DNA of 64,000 nucleotides, taken from contig JASJZC010000007.1 in the NCBI GenBank assembly GCA_037178855.1, positions 8,060,001-8,124,000 on the forward strand. Direction: 5' to 3'. Source of the DNA: Oscheius sp. JU75. Its lineage: Eukaryota; Nematoda; Chromadorea; Rhabditida; Rhabditidae. Shown piece by piece: positions 35,267 through 48,158 of this stretch. Each line of letters opens with the position of its first letter. The first letter of the stretch is position 1. A program made the position numbers and the translations under genes. The notes under the pieces were generated by a model, which saw nothing but the letters and a program-made list of their open reading frames with translations, did no database searches and was not told where the DNA came from.

Positions 35267-38073
35267 ATGGCTCCACCTTCCATCGTCCTGCTCTGCTTCG
35301 GTGTCCTGTTCTCAGTGATAGTCCAGGGCTTGCCTGAAAATGTTATGGTATTACCACCAGCTTACCGTAACAACAAACTTCTCTAGCCGGAGATGTTCCA
35401 TTTCCATGAAGAGATATTTTTCGTGGTCTACCTGCCCTTTATCATTGCCGATGCTGGCTGGTTTCTGCCCATGAAGGAGTTCTTCCACAACATCGGACAG
35501 ATCAGTCTCTACGCAGTTGTGGGCACCTTGTGCAACTCCTTACTCACAGGTAGAATGACATGTTTGATTCTATAATTACATCTTTCAGTCGGATTCCTTT
35601 ACCTCTGCCAAGGAGCCTTCTCAACTTCTGGCATTTCGGTAATGTCTCTGACCGTGTTCAGTGTCATTATCAGTGCTGTGGATCCCGTCGCTGTAATTTC
35701 AGTCTTCGAAGACGTCCAGGTTAACGAGAGACTCAACATTTTGGTCTTCGGAGAGAGTTTGCTTAATGACGGAGTTGTAATTGTGAGTTTCTATTGGTTT
35801 CTTTGGTCAATAGCAAGTTAAGGTGCTGTACACATCATTGACATCAATGTTGACAGCGTCTTATGGAGAAGAGGGGGCCATAGGAATCGGATCCTACTTC
35901 CTCGTCATTGGTTCTTTCTGCTCCGTCGTCGGCTTTGGTATTCTCTTTGGGGCAGTATTCGGAATAGTCGGAGTGCTCCTTCAAAGGCTCTGTGTAGCCC
36001 ACCAGGCCCTGATGCCTACCATTTCTCTCGGCTTCCCCTACTTATCATACTTGGCCGCTGATACATTTGGATTTTCCGGTCTTGTAGCGATTCTCACCTG
36101 CTGCATCGTCATGAAAAACTTTGTCAGTGGGAATGTCTGTCTGGAAATGCAATACACCACTGAATTTGTCTTCAAGAACCTTGGATCCTAGTGGGTGAAA
36201 CTTATAACCTGAGGATATCTTTACTTTAGTTCTGAAGCCTTCATTTTTATCCTCCTTGGTGTTGCTTCAGGACGACTCATTCGCCTCCCTTTGGACATCC
36301 CCTTCATTATACTGACACTGGTCGGAATCATTCTCATTCGCTTCTTCGGTATGATATGGTATTCATCGAAAAACTGGACTTTCAGTGATATTCGGTCTGA
36401 CAGGAATCACCAACTCGTTTAAGCACTTTAAAGAGGACAAGATTGCCTACCGTGACCAGTTCATCATGGCTTACGGAGGCCTTCGAGGAGCTGTTTGCTA
36501 CGGTCTCATCGCCTCGCTTGATCACAATTTGGTGAAAGAGAAGGATCTGTATACTAGTGCAATCATCGCTTCAGTCGCCTTCACCACCGTAAATAGGACT
36601 TTTGGCCAGTAGGCAATACTTTTCAGATTGTCCAAGGTTGCACAATCCGTTGTTTTGTTCAATACCTCAGCGTTAAGACCAAGGAAGAGAAGACAAACAA
36701 AAAAAGTTCTCTCCAGCATGCCATGTTGATGTCAGCCAAGCATTTGACACATTTTGTGGAGGATCTCACACAGAACCACGAAGAGAATGCCGTAGTTCCA
36801 TGTCCATGCCAATATAGCTCCTGTTTTAGGTTTTCCGATGGGTCCGCACGTTCGACATCAAGATGCGTCGCTTCATCTGTTATTATCAGAAACCGAAAGG
36901 AATTGCCCTCTTGGAAGATCAGGCCGAAGAGGAGACTTTCTATCGCAAAGGAACATCTTTTGCCGGTCTACCCACTGATCATTCCTTGGCCAGCATGCAT
37001 CTTCCGACATCCAAGAGTGAGCTTTTTGCTATGGGCTACCATGAGAGTGCACTGATGCCTCCCAAGGGTCCGAAGCCGTCTGTGCCTCGGCTTGTGCTGC
37101 CTCCGTCGTCTCCGATTCCTCGCAACGAATCAGTCTCCAACATTTTGCCAGCTATATATGAGAACGAGTACATGGACAGGGAGTCGCTAAAGACCAAAAG
37201 AAAGTCGATTTACAATCGTCATGTCCTTGGATACGGTGCCCCGGCTGACCCGACCACGTCGACTGACCGTCCGGAGGAGGAAGAAGAGGATGATACTGCC
37301 TGCCAGATGACCTTCCCATACGCTAAGAACTTGAACCAGAAGCTCTTGGCTCAACAGGCTAGGAATATCAGCAAGTCGGTCAAAGACAAAAGCCGTCTTC
37401 GATTCGTATCTCCTCATCGAGCCGGAACAACAAAGGAGGCTGAACATCACTACAAAACCTATCATGGTATGGATAAATATTATGGTATGTAGTCACAATT
37501 TTAGCCTCTACCGCAAACAGCAAGCCGAGACTAACTATCGCCCCTCCTCGCTTTACCATCACGGACGAGGAGAGTCCGAGCCCGCCGAATCAGAGCAGGG
37601 CGGGCAGAGGTGAGACTGATCGTCCCGAATGTCCCGATTTTGATTGATACTTGACCCTGGTATGGTAACATGAAAGGCTGCCTAGACAAGATTCAACTCC
37701 TAGATATACACACAAACTCTCTCCTTTTCGGAAAACGCACCCCACAGAAGTCAGCCAAATATTGGTAAAAAAATGTTGTGAAAAGCTTTTTGTTTCTATC
37801 CAGTAACCTATCACTATCAACCGAATTTCGCTCTGTACTCGCGGAGTCTTCTTCGCATGGTGGCTGCGTAATAGCTAATCTTGCCAAATGCTGTGTGATT
37901 GACCTTTCCGCTTTAACACATTGCAAACACGTCTTTCTAACTAGAGTATGGGTGAAAGTCGCTTTCTTTCAGCCAGAAATGAGCGTAAGATTCACACCAG
38001 TACGAAGACGTTCGTGGTGGGCGGAGAGGACATTGATCTGCTTCCGATCCACGAGGACGAAGATTCGCACTAA
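35267..38073 (+). CDS. Na+/H+ exchanger (NHE/NHX, SLC9 family)
   Basis: Membrane antiporter exchanging Na+ for H+. Start ATG 35267, 17 nt after a CTTTTTAG acceptor. It encodes a signal-peptide-like start (SIVLLCFGVLFSVIVQG), and exon 2 continues FFVVYLPFIIADAGWFLP, matching the NHE segment LPPIVLDAGYFLP. The ion-binding region is intact: VDPVAVISVFEDV and FGESLLNDGVVIVLYTSL, with the conserved ND pair. Later core segments include SEAFIFILLGVASG and YGGLRGAVCYGLIASL (the conserved GGLRGA motif). A hydrophilic cytosolic tail of about 250 residues runs through exons to 38073 (ARSTSRCVA region, EEEEEDD, final IHEDEDSH). Compared with typical NHEs, about 100 residues before the AGWF segment are missing, so the first two or three membrane helices are absent or lie in an unrecognised exon. 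Introns are mostly about 40 nt. Confidence 0.9.
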
Positions 38074-38334
38074 ACACGCCGTGCTTCCAACCACCCCTTC
38101 TCTGCTTTCTTTTCCGCCCACTCTTTCTTCATTACTTCTTTAATATCAGCCCCGTGTCATTTGTCCCACTGTGTTCTGACCGAGGATTCCAGATTTCTGT
38201 ATATTCCCTTCATTGGTAATCCTCATCTAGCCTTACCAATACGAGGTCTTTTCACGTTGTATTATATGTTCGGTTTGCATCGAACCGTTCTCTACAAATA
38301 TTCAGCATAATCAAAGCAACAAAAGTTCACTTAT

Positions 38335-38358
38335 AATAAAGCAACTATCATGTTTATT
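38335..38358. terminator. Convergent poly(A) signals of the NHX and otopetrin genes
   Basis: AATAAA on the plus strand at 38335-38340 lies 262 nt past the exchanger stop. Its minus-strand counterpart (TTTATT, 38353-38358) lies about 130 nt past the otopetrin stop. The two convergent signals are only 12 nt apart, so the 3' UTRs probably overlap. Confidence 0.7.
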
Positions 38359-38484
38359 CAGATCTCTGTTTCTCTGGGGATCGCATGTCGCGGATAGTGT
38401 TTCTTGCGATGAACCCTGAATGTTTTCTTCCAGATCTCAGCAAAACAGGCACTGCTGTGGAATCTGAATATCAACAACTGGTTG

Positions 38485-41106
38485 TTACTGCTGTCTAAGG
38501 GGGTCAAACCTGAAGAAAATGGTTAAAGGAGAGCAGCCACGGATCAAGACAGCCCAGTAGTAATTTCCATACATTCGAACAATCTCCTCGTCTACTCCTG
38601 CTTTTTGTGCTTCGAAGACGTTCATCAAGAACTGGGCGCAGTTCATCATAAGGAGGAGAGTAATAATTTGTTTTCCTGGTTTGAACCTCAACATCTTAGC
38701 GTTCTCCTCGTCCAGAATCAGTTTCGAGCTAACTAAAATTAGTCCCGATTGGAGAGTAACTTGGACCTGTAAAAATATTTTGTGACACTCGAGAGGAAAA
38801 CATACTAATCGGAGGATGTTGGTGAGAAACATGACAATTGAAAGCTTGCTGACAAAAGATGTGTTGATGAAGGACAGAATGCCACCTAAAGCACGACATT
38901 TGTGACAAAAAGGGATCTGAGAGCAACGCCTGTCTGTTTTGTACGTGATCATTTCTAACTTGTCCCGACTCGTTACTTGACAGTTTTCCCCTCGCATAGT
39001 CCCAGCAAGAGGGCAATTTCTCACCTGTGCAATAAGTGCAATCTAGTTAGTCCCGCAAATGCTAAACCGTTGCGTATTGGTTTTTATGACTTAGTCAGCC
39101 CGAGGGTGTAGCACGTAACTCTTACCTACGCTGAAGATCAGTTCTCCCATCAGTCCCAAAACGAGGAGAATTCTGTCCAGCAGCTCTGCATTCTCTTCCT
39201 CTTCTTCCTTCTCTTCACCAAACTTCAGAACCCGCATTCTCCAGAAAGCGTAGCAAACCATGAACGTCGAAGCAGCGAAGAAGAACAGGTTTGTACAGGA
39301 GAAAATCTGCCTCTTATTTTTGGAACACATTTTTACTGACCCATTGAGCCATTTCCTTTTTGTCCGAATACGCATTGAAGACCATGATAGCCAGGATAGT
39401 AGCAATAATAAAGGCGAACCCAGCAAAGAGACCTTCAGAAGTTCTGGAGCAGTCGATGGTCAAGAGACTTCTTTTGAGTTTGTGACGGATCTAAGATAAT
39501 TTTATTGCTCCAGAAAGTCCGAAAATCTCACGGATTCTGGTTTCTTTGATTCAAGACTGCACCAGAAGACGAAGGCAACGCCAGCACAGATGAGCGAGTA
39601 TTCAACGACACAGGTGTACCTGAACAAGGTTGTCATTTTGGTTCAAACTTTGTAGATTACATAAACTCATTATAGCCGCTGAACAGACACAATACTCCTG
39701 TACATTCTTCATTCTCTTTGTGGTGATCTGAAGCTGAACTTTTTGCCAACTACTTATATCCTTACCTGGATAAGGCTCCCAAGACGGAGCCACACTCAAT
39801 GCCCTGTGATCGTGGTGTGGCATCACATACGGAGCTGGAGTATAATTTTGGGCCCTCTTGATCTCAGCAATTGTTTCAACTTCTTCGTAGATAATGTATC
39901 GCAGCCACATCCATAGATTTGTACCAGTCAAATGCATAAGACCTATCCTGGCAATGTTACCCTTTCCAGTAAAAATGATCTGAATTATTAGGCTCTCCTA
40001 CCCTTGAATAACTAACTTTTCCATTGCAGTAGACAAACCAAATCTGGATAAAGATGAATAACATTGCTAGCAAGTTGAGGATATCGGAAACTGGCGTGCA
40101 TTCTCCACTGCCGGTTTCTTCTTTCGTGTTCCAGCCAAAGATGCAGATTGTAAAGATCAGGCCGTAGTAAACAACTCCGATCAGGCCGAAGACTGAATTC
40201 AGGTGGTTATTGTTCACAAGAGGTCTTACTTATACATCCGATTCTCAGATACAAACTGCCTGTAGAGTTGTTGGAGAGCACCTGAAGACAGGATTGGTTT
40301 TACACTAAAAACTTTGGCAATGATTGTGAAAGGACTGCGGAACTAAAAGTGTGGGAAACACAACGTTTCTAAAAGCCGGAGGCTGGAAAATCGTCGTACT
40401 TCTTTTTTTTTTATTTAGGAACAATTCGTACATGCTTATTTGCAAGAGATGAAAGTGTGAACTTGGTTTGGATAGGTTGTGTTCAAACGTGCTTGAGGTC
40501 ATTTACGACTTTCAGACCTTCAAATGGGGATGTTCTGTCTCGGGATACAAAGTCATCACACTGAATAGTCTCTTCTTTTCCTGCAATGCTAGTGTATTTG
40601 TCACAACCAAAACTGTTAAGACAACTCACGGCCGGAATCTCTTCCAGTCCCTGTTCAATCAGACTCCTTCTTTGATCTGCCACTCGTTTCTGGTGCTGCC
40701 AGACAAGGAACATGCAATATGCGATAAAAGCTATGGAGCCTCCAAAGAGCCAGACTCCCAAAACCTGTAAAGAAACTTAATCAAGAGGCTAAACCCCTAC
40801 CAAATCTTGTACTGAAGCCACATTCGAGTTAGCTTTTTCGCTCGAGATCAAGTTGGATAATTCAATAACAATTCCTCCTATGACTATTAACAACATATAG
40901 AAGCAGGTAAATAATTTGAAAACATATGCTCTGAAAACCATTTTCTCGTAAAAAGAGGGCAATTACCTGGATTCGTGATTGTCCGTCCAAAATTGTGTTT
41001 TTTTTCCGGGTCGCAAAGACACTTCCGCAGGAGCAGAAGCCGTACTTTCAGCCGACTCCGAGTCGGAAGAGCCATCCATGTCTGCCATTACTATGTTTTC
41101 GGCCAT
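38485..41106 (-). CDS. Otopetrin-family proton channel
   Basis: Multi-pass proton-selective channel. Start ATG 41106, two bases after a TTGCAG acceptor; stop at 38485. The N-terminus is acidic and cytosolic (MADMDGSSDSESAEST), followed by TM1 (FYMLLIVIGGIVIELSNLI) and TM2 (VWLFGGSIAFIAYCMFLVW). Later segments include GLIGVVYYGLIFTICIFGWN and LAMLFIFIQIWFVYCNGK. The family signature ARIGLMHLTGTNLWMWLRYI is followed by an EE pair (IYEEVE), very close to the otopetrin motif where an Arg-x-Gly-Leu-Met-His and Asn-x-x-x-Trp-x-Arg recur. The C-terminal half has an acidic, Glu-rich loop (GEEKEEEEENAE) and ends PLTIFFRFDPLRQQ, matching the PLxIFFRF end of otopetrins. About ten exons. It faces the Na+/H+ exchanger tail to tail. 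Confidence 0.87.
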
Positions 41107-41681
41107 TTCTGCAACAGATTATTTTGAAGGAAAAAGAACGCAAATAAAAGCAAAGTACAGCACCAAAGTTGTGCCTATAAAAGGCGGGATAAGTCATATG
41201 AATAACCGCTTATCGTGACACTACAAATCGATTCAGTGTGCCGTGGGAGATATGCAAACAGTGCTGTTTCACCTCAAGGCTCTATGAGTCAATTTCGACT
41301 AAGCAAACATTAGTTTTTCCCAGAAAAAGCGGATATTTTCTAGACAAATTGACTCGCGCGTTTGAAAATGTTGCGCAGGAGTGCGCAAAACAGCTGTGTT
41401 TGATGCCGCCACCCCAGGTTAGTGAACTTTGCTGCGCGAGGTTGGACAACAAACAATAAATATAACTTTATTTCAAATCACAGTTTTGAGTAATACGGGC
41501 GTTGGGGAAGGACGGAAAGAGTTCATCAGGTAGTAAATCATATAGAGGAGGTGGGAAACAAGGTAGCGGAACACTTTGACAAGAATGACACGGAATTGAA
41601 CGAAACAAAAAGAACGCACACAACTAACTGAGGATCATTGGAAGCAGTGAAAATAATAGCTTTTTCTTAAGAAGTTGATGA

Positions 41682-44600
41682 CTAGACTTGATGCTCCTGA
41701 CGAGAGACCGAGGTGTTCGTCTCACGCGCATTGTATCCTCTCTGAAAGCAAAGATCTGCATGACTAATCCCGAGTACTCACATCGTTAGTTCGTTCCGGC
41801 ATAATTGGTCGCCGAGGTGCAGCCCATTCGTCGTCCAACAGCGGCTGATGCGACGATTTGCCATTGGCATAGCTATCCTGCACAGGGGCCTTGTAGGCCG
41901 TCGATGTGGTCTCGTCGCGATGGGTGCGATTTCTGAACCTGTAACAACTACAAAGATTATAAAATGCCAGAGAGAACTCACATAATAAAAGAGATGATGA
42001 GACAAAGGATGACGAGCACTGCTAGACCCAAAAGACAACCGAGGACGATGGTCCAGGTACGGAAAGCGTGGGAGACACCGTCATGGCGCTCGTTGTAAAC
42101 GACAGCACAGGTTCCGTTAGCGCCCACCATGTTGCATACCACGCAGTCGGTAACCTGAATAAGACCGTTTCCAAAAAACCTCTGGATTGGAACATGACAA
42201 ATGACTCTAATAGAACAGCTGTGGGACCAGGACCGATATTCTTCTGATGCAAATCCAGAGAATACCGAGACATTTCGGAAGAGAACTATTGAGATTTTTC
42301 GGGAAACATTCTCTATGGTTACTGAGCTATTGCGGAAGAGACTTTCTTTTGCTACCCAAATGATACGAAAGCAACCTTCTGTCTCCAAGACAGTACGGGA
42401 TAGACTTTCCAATCACTGATACTGATTTCGAAAATGTGTGAGATAAACATACCGAGGTCTTGTAAGTGTTCCATCTGCAACTGCTGTTTGCTCCATAGCT
42501 GTCAGTACAGATGACATTGTCAAATTGGTTGTTGGTAGTGGAATCGCATCTCAGATCACAGTCGGTTCCCATCATTCCGTTGATGCACTGAACACTGAGA
42601 GCCATTTGGAGCCTAAAAATACAGGTCAGCTGGGCTCAGGTATCTGTCTCACGATGTTTTCTGCACAAGTCCGGTCAGGGTATACTGTCGAGAGTTTTGG
42701 TTTTGGGTAGGAAGATAGGCGGTCATGTCCACAACAAACGAGTCGACCAGGGTCAGATGATTAAAGTACTCAAGTTGACCAGACAGCTTGTTGATAACGA
42801 CACCGAGATGCTGGACGAAGATGTCTACAGCCACCTAAAATAACGTTTTAGGAAAGTCTGATTTTAACGGCTTACCGGTTTGGTTGGCATCACAAAGGAC
42901 ATAGCCATGGTCCAGTTTCCAGTGTTGATGGACCCCGAGAAGGGATAGAAGTCGGATTGGATGAACTGTACAGATTGGCTGTAAAGGAACTGTATACATT
43001 CTGTATTCCATGATATTGAAAACACATCTTAGTCATCTCGTCCCCCGTGAAAGCAAATATCCTGTTTCTTCTATTCATATTATCTACGGAGCGGCCCATG
43101 TGTCATCCGAGCCCAGTCTTGAACAAACAATTTTGAATTTGGTAAGAACTCGTACTGTTATCTTGAAACAATTTCTCCCTTCCCTTTACGTCGATTTGAA
43201 TCGAGAGAAGGGTAGCCGGGGTTTGTTGATAGGTCCCCTACGCCAGCCGATAAGGGCTTACGACTCTTCCCTCCCCAACTTGTCCACAATGATAACTGGA
43301 TCAATAAAGAAAAACCCACTCCTTGGCAGAAATAACAGTAGTGAAGCTGAATTGACAGGAATTCTGTTTATCTGCTGACAGATAGTCGCAATATCTGCCA
43401 TTCGGACAGCTACAAGTTGTCTTGTTGGATAGAGACAAATCAGTATTAGAGTACGAGTTCAGCTTTATGTCGACCTGTGCTCCGTAGGTCAAAGAAGTCG
43501 TATCCAGATTCCCCGAACTGCTCATCTGAAAAAAATCCCTCGTAAACAATTGCTTTGTTTTGCGCCTCGACAACAGATCTAGAGCAATCCTTCGGTTATC
43601 TGCTAGTCAAACAAACAGCGCCTGAAGACGCCAATATTGCACCGGTATTGCTCGTTGTTAATCGATAAGAGATATGAAAAAGTTTCGGACGTACCAGTCT
43701 GGTAGGAGTGTTAACGACCTCGGACCGGCTACTTTGCTGCTGGTTCGGGTTCATCTGACCGTTCATGCCCTGCTGGTTCTGGCCGTACTGCTGCTGTTGG
43801 TTGTACTGACCGCTCTGCTGTTGGTATCCTTGCTGCGGATACTGCTGCTGCGGATATCTGGCACTGAAACATCGATATCTTAACCAAAATGTGTAAATTC
43901 CTACTTTTGCTGGTTCTGCTGTGGCCGATTCTGCATCTGCTGATTCTGCTGATTCTGACTGTACTGCTGTTGTTGCTGGTTATTGTACTGTTGATTGGCT
44001 CCATACTGTTGCTGTTGCGGATTTTGGAACTGTTGAGGGTTGTATCTGAAGTAGGCAATCAATCAGACCATATTTGTTAACCCTCATTAGCTCTCGGCCG
44101 CGACACCTCAATCTTTCGGCGGCATCGCTTTGACTCTTGTTCGGCAATAGGTTATGTCATCTTGTTCACAAGTAAGAGAACGCCAGCCGCCATGAATGAC
44201 AATGTCATGCGCTGGAGGCAAATTGCAAAGCACTACGATTGTGATTGCAAATACTTACAATAAAACTGTTATGTTAGGTCTCAAATAAAATTTAAAGCAA
44301 AACTCAACTGCCGCATCAGCGAAAACTTTGAATGGTTGATGCTACGCCAGGACTATCATAGTGTCTGATGTAGAAGCATAATTCTACTACGCTAACGTAA
44401 TGACTATCCAATATCAGTGTAGGGTCGATATATCAAAATTTCATTATTAACGTCCCGTGAAGACTACTGGCTTCACAATTTGCTCGACCCTTATTGTTTT
44501 CAACAATCGTTTGCCAGCAGTGAACCCAAAGGATAGTCATGTGGTACAGTAGTGTAAACAAAATACTAGAGCTAACCTGTACCCCATTTTCGAATGCGGG

Positions 44601-44853
44601 CTATCATAGCAGTAGAAAAACGTAAGATGTGAACATTAGTTTTTTCCTTTTTCTATTTATGCAAAACTGTCACAGTATCTTGCGAGTCATGGCTTACAAC
44701 AAAAACGTGGCAGTACGTATGACTAAGGAAGATGCGGAGGGTGAAGGTCAATGAGTCCTCTTACGAATAGGAAAGACAAAAAGCTGACCTTTGTTGTTGT
44801 TGGTATTGGCAAAGTGCCAAGGGCAAGAAGAACAGCCAGGCGAGACGACGCAT
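41682..44853 (-). CDS. Single-pass membrane protein: signal peptide, Gln-rich region, divergent DSL-like module
   Basis: Start ATG 44853 gives a signal peptide (MRRLAWLFFLPLALC) followed by QYQQQQ. After a 735-nt intron a Q/N/Y-rich region continues (NPQQFQNPQQQQYGANQQYN, then YPQQGYQQQSGQYNQQQQYG; about 43735-44051), about 110 residues in all. The ectodomain continues with a Cys cluster (TTCSCPNGRYCDYLSADK) and a beta-rich stretch (NWTMAMSFVMPTKPVAVDIF, QLEYFNHLTLVDSFVVDMTA). A Cys module follows, VQCINGMMGTDCDLRCDSTT, with later Cys at ICTDSYGANSSCRW, resembling a degenerate Notch-ligand DSL domain. TM is at about 41985-42050 (IVLGCLLGLAVLVILCLIIS). The roughly 70-residue cytosolic tail ends RQEHQV, with the stop in the exon ending at 41682. 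The downstream neighbour at 46369-48158 has the same architecture. DSL assignment is by spacing only. Confidence 0.68.
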
Positions 44854-46368
44854 CGTACAGTCCGGGCAATACCTTATCGAGCAAACACGGCGCTATCTGG
44901 GTCCAGCTAGCATGAGACACCAACGCGGACCACACTGATTCACACCGGATGGCCGCACAGCAACGCCGACGCGTTCAACGACTTCTGCAGGCGACGAGAG
45001 AGCCGGTCTGAATCACAGCTTTGATCAATAATAATCGTGGTGGGAAAGAAAGAGAAGGCTGTTGTGGAAGGTAGTTTCGTCCTCGATGCTGACATGAATC
45101 GATTCTATGATAACAATAACCCTGTGAAAATGGCCCACAACGGCTGGGAAAAACGCAATCTCGAAACGTCTTGTACAGATGGTGAGAAGAAATTGTTGGA
45201 TGTGAACAAGGTAACATTTGTTGTTTCCAGAGGCAAGCAGGAAGACAAACAGCCTTGGAAGTAACGAGAAAACTCGGAGAAGTTTGACAGGTTATAAAGG
45301 AATCTGTGTTATCGTATTGTAGCAATCACTTTAAAAGTGGAAAAAACGATAGCTGTCTTTATCTTCCGTCGTTGGAGAAGCATACTGCAAAACTGAGCAT
45401 ACTCATTTGAGATATTTCAAATACGATCGGCTTGTAAAGCAGTCAGAGCTGGCATCTCTGCGGTAGTTCCCTGTCGGTTGACATGCTTTTCATCCCTAAT
45501 CCTCTCAAAATTAAATCCTTACCAAGCTTGACAACTCTAGCAGCTACGATCTTAAAATGCAGAAAGGGTGGGGATTTTTTTTCCATGAGGCATTCACACT
45601 AATAAAAACTAAATGAGCTCATAACGTTTGTATCTTCAGAATTGACGGCTAGGATTTGTAGCTAACAGTGCTAGAAAGAAAAGATCGTTCACTAACAGAA
45701 ACTTCAATTTTTGGAAGGGTGGCGACTTGCGGTCGATACCTTACATATGGGACATATCTTGGGAAACAGAAAAGCATAAAAATGTCCACCATTTCTGTGT
45801 TTTTACGAAAACTTGTAAAGGGATAGGGCAAAAAGTGCAAAACGGGTACGAGCGAGGATCCTTGGTACTAGCTGGCGATACCTATGAAACTCGAGGTTGG
45901 GAATATCGGAGCCTGCCCATGTTTGCTGACATGTTGCGCACGGCGCATGGATAGTGCCAAATATTTTTCCGACATGACAACCCATATCGTTTTATTGCCG
46001 TCTTAACAAAGATAACACAATTGAGCGAGAAGATTGAGGTGCAAGTGTTTAGAAGAGAGAAGATGTGAGGTCAAAACAAGCAGCTTGTGTGCAAAGAGAA
46101 AGAGTAAAGGGAGACAGTATTTACTAAGACGCGAAATCCGCTCCTTTTCTTGGTCTCGGCAATCGTTAAACAACCACGTCTTTCGGCTCTTGTGGTGGCG
46201 AGCTGTGAAGGCGCAGATCATCTCTCTGCAACTGTTGAAAATCACTAGTACTTTGAGGGTTTATTGTAATGAAAGATGCTCGTATCACACCTTGGCTACT
46301 CTTCTCGGCATTGGTTCAACCCAGTCATTCCGTAAAGAATCCTGAAATTTGCATGAAAACGAAACCTT
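44854..46368. other. Interval between the two DSL-like genes
   Basis: Contains open frames of up to about 116 codons on the minus strand (44975-45325) and 75 on the plus strand (45037-45264). Neither has a supported splice context or recognisable family. It presumably includes the promoter of the 44853 gene and the 3' UTR of the 46369 gene. Confidence 0.35.
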
Positions 46369-48158
46369 TCAACGGTATACGTCGTCTAGATCATATTCCA
46401 GCTGGTAAGATCCCCTCGGCTCCTCTCTATATGTCCTCCTTGACGACTCGCGTATCGGATAGGGAGGTGCTTCCCTGTCCCGTCTCGGCCGTTCGGACAC
46501 CCTCCTAGACTCGATTATTTCTGGACGTGCCGACTGCACATAAACCGGAGCAACGGTTTGTCTGGAAAGAAGAGGTGTTGATCACACAAATATTGATCGC
46601 CTTGGTTGACAAACAAGAGGCCGGCAACATATCAAAGCATGCTAATCCCTGGCAATACAAACAGAAACTGCGCACGGCTGGCCCAAATGCGTTAAGATGC
46701 ACACATAAGAGGTGCGATTAATTTTAGGGTCAAAACGGCTCAAGTACTCACTTTTGGTTCTGGCGCATACATAGCAAGATCAGAAGGATAAGAAGCAGGA
46801 GGATCAGAACTCCGCTCAGTATCACAAAGCCAATCATCAGCCAGAAGTATAGATTCTCTTTTCTCTGAAAAGTTGTACTTATGTTTAGTATTCTAGTTAA
46901 ACCTTGTCAACGAGTGGCTCTGGACAAGGAGCAGAAGTTGTGGAGTTGAACACACAAGTCGAGTTCAGCCAGGCACAAGTGTCTGAAATAAGGTATAGAA
47001 AAGTCAGCCGAAGCACAAAGTGTTCTTTCCGATTCGGCAATAGATTTTTAAGGTCCGGTTAAGGACAATGTACAAACTTTTGCCAAGAAATCGGATAAGT
47101 TACCAAACTTGCGGTCAATTCAATAACTACACGGGGAAATACCGTGGTCATGTTTCACTACAGAAGTCTACAGAAGTCAAATCTAGTATAGAGACCCGCC
47201 ATCGGTTTTCTCGCATTTTAGAGTCGTGACGGCGTAATTGTCTCGAGTCAGCGTATGAGGTAGATTCTATTGCTTAAAATCCGACAAGCCAATGCGACTC
47301 GAGAAAGCTGCCAGGTGTTGTTTTAATTTTTTTCACATTCAAAAACTTGAAAGAACGGCATAAGTTTCTACCTGGATTGAGATACTGTGAATAATCACTG
47401 CAGCATTCAAGCTGAGGCTGATTATCTCTCGACATAACACAGCTGTAGCAGTACTGGTTGTCGTTCCTACTTCCATCACAGATCTGATCACAATTGAATC
47501 CAAAGTATTTGCCGAAATTGTCGCATCTTCTCTGGTAGGATGTAGACAACGTTCTTAAGCTTCGAATATAAACTGAGATGAATCGCTTACAATGAGGGAT
47601 TGTTTCTGCCTTGGCTACTCAAAAACGAGGTAGAAGTGCTGTTGTATGTGTCTGCCGACTCTGCTAACAGTAAAAACGCATCAGTTATTGTATTTCCCCG
47701 ACAAGTTATGAGCGCCGTCACTCCAATAATATTGTAGTTCTGAAAACAATAGATTTTACACAGAAGATGCCTACACTTTGGTGAACTGAGAAAGTGAATG
47801 GCGGAACACTTCTTGAAACATTGCTTCCTCCAACTTGTGCGTAATATTGAATATCCTTCTGGTCGATAAAATAGCTGAAACCGTGCTAAGTGACTCAAAG
47901 GTGCCTACTTTGAAGATTCTACATGGAAATAGAGCTGAAAATTGGCGTCAGAGTTGGCATCACAATCTGAGGCTGCTGGAAAAAGTGTGTAGATGGCCTG
48001 AGTGGCGTTCATGTAAATATCTCCTAGTTGGTAGATAACATCTGCGCGAGTCTGTTGCGAATAATGAGATAATAAATGTTCCAAGTCACCTGTAGAGCTG
48101 AGAAAACAACAGATACAAGAGTACAAAGCCGCATGGAACGTACGGAGTCGCTATTCAT
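46369..48158 (-). CDS. Single-pass membrane protein with DSL-like cysteine module
   Basis: Start ATG 48158 (or 48134) encodes a signal peptide (MRLCTLVSVVFSALQ) split from the mature part by a 38-nt intron. Then come DVIYQLGDIYMNATQAIYTL, YFIDQKDIQYYAQVGGSNVS, NYNIIGVTALITCRGNTITD and SADTYNSTSTSFLSSQGRNN. The Cys module STSYQRRCDNFGKYFGFNCD / QICDGSRNDNQYC (about 47420-47540) has the DSL-like pattern C-x8-G-x2-C-x3-C. A membrane-proximal Cys pair (DTCAWLNSTCVF) precedes the TM (FVILSGVLILLLLILLILLC; about 46775-46835). The Arg-rich cytosolic tail ends YDLDDVYR, stop at 46369. All exon junctions from 48158 to 47383 keep frame. It has the same domain order as the gene at 41682-44853, without the Gln-rich region, and the two are probably diverged tandem paralogues. 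Confidence 0.68.

Noticed and set aside
43729-44058. Ser/Asn- and Ala-rich frames opposite or offset from the Gln-rich exons.
   Set aside because: They are frame shadows of CAG/CAA repeats in the Gln-rich coding exons, which are fixed by splice phase.
45037-45264. 75-codon open frame on the plus strand between the DSL-like genes.
   Set aside because: Isolated, no neighbouring exons or family; composition alone is not enough.
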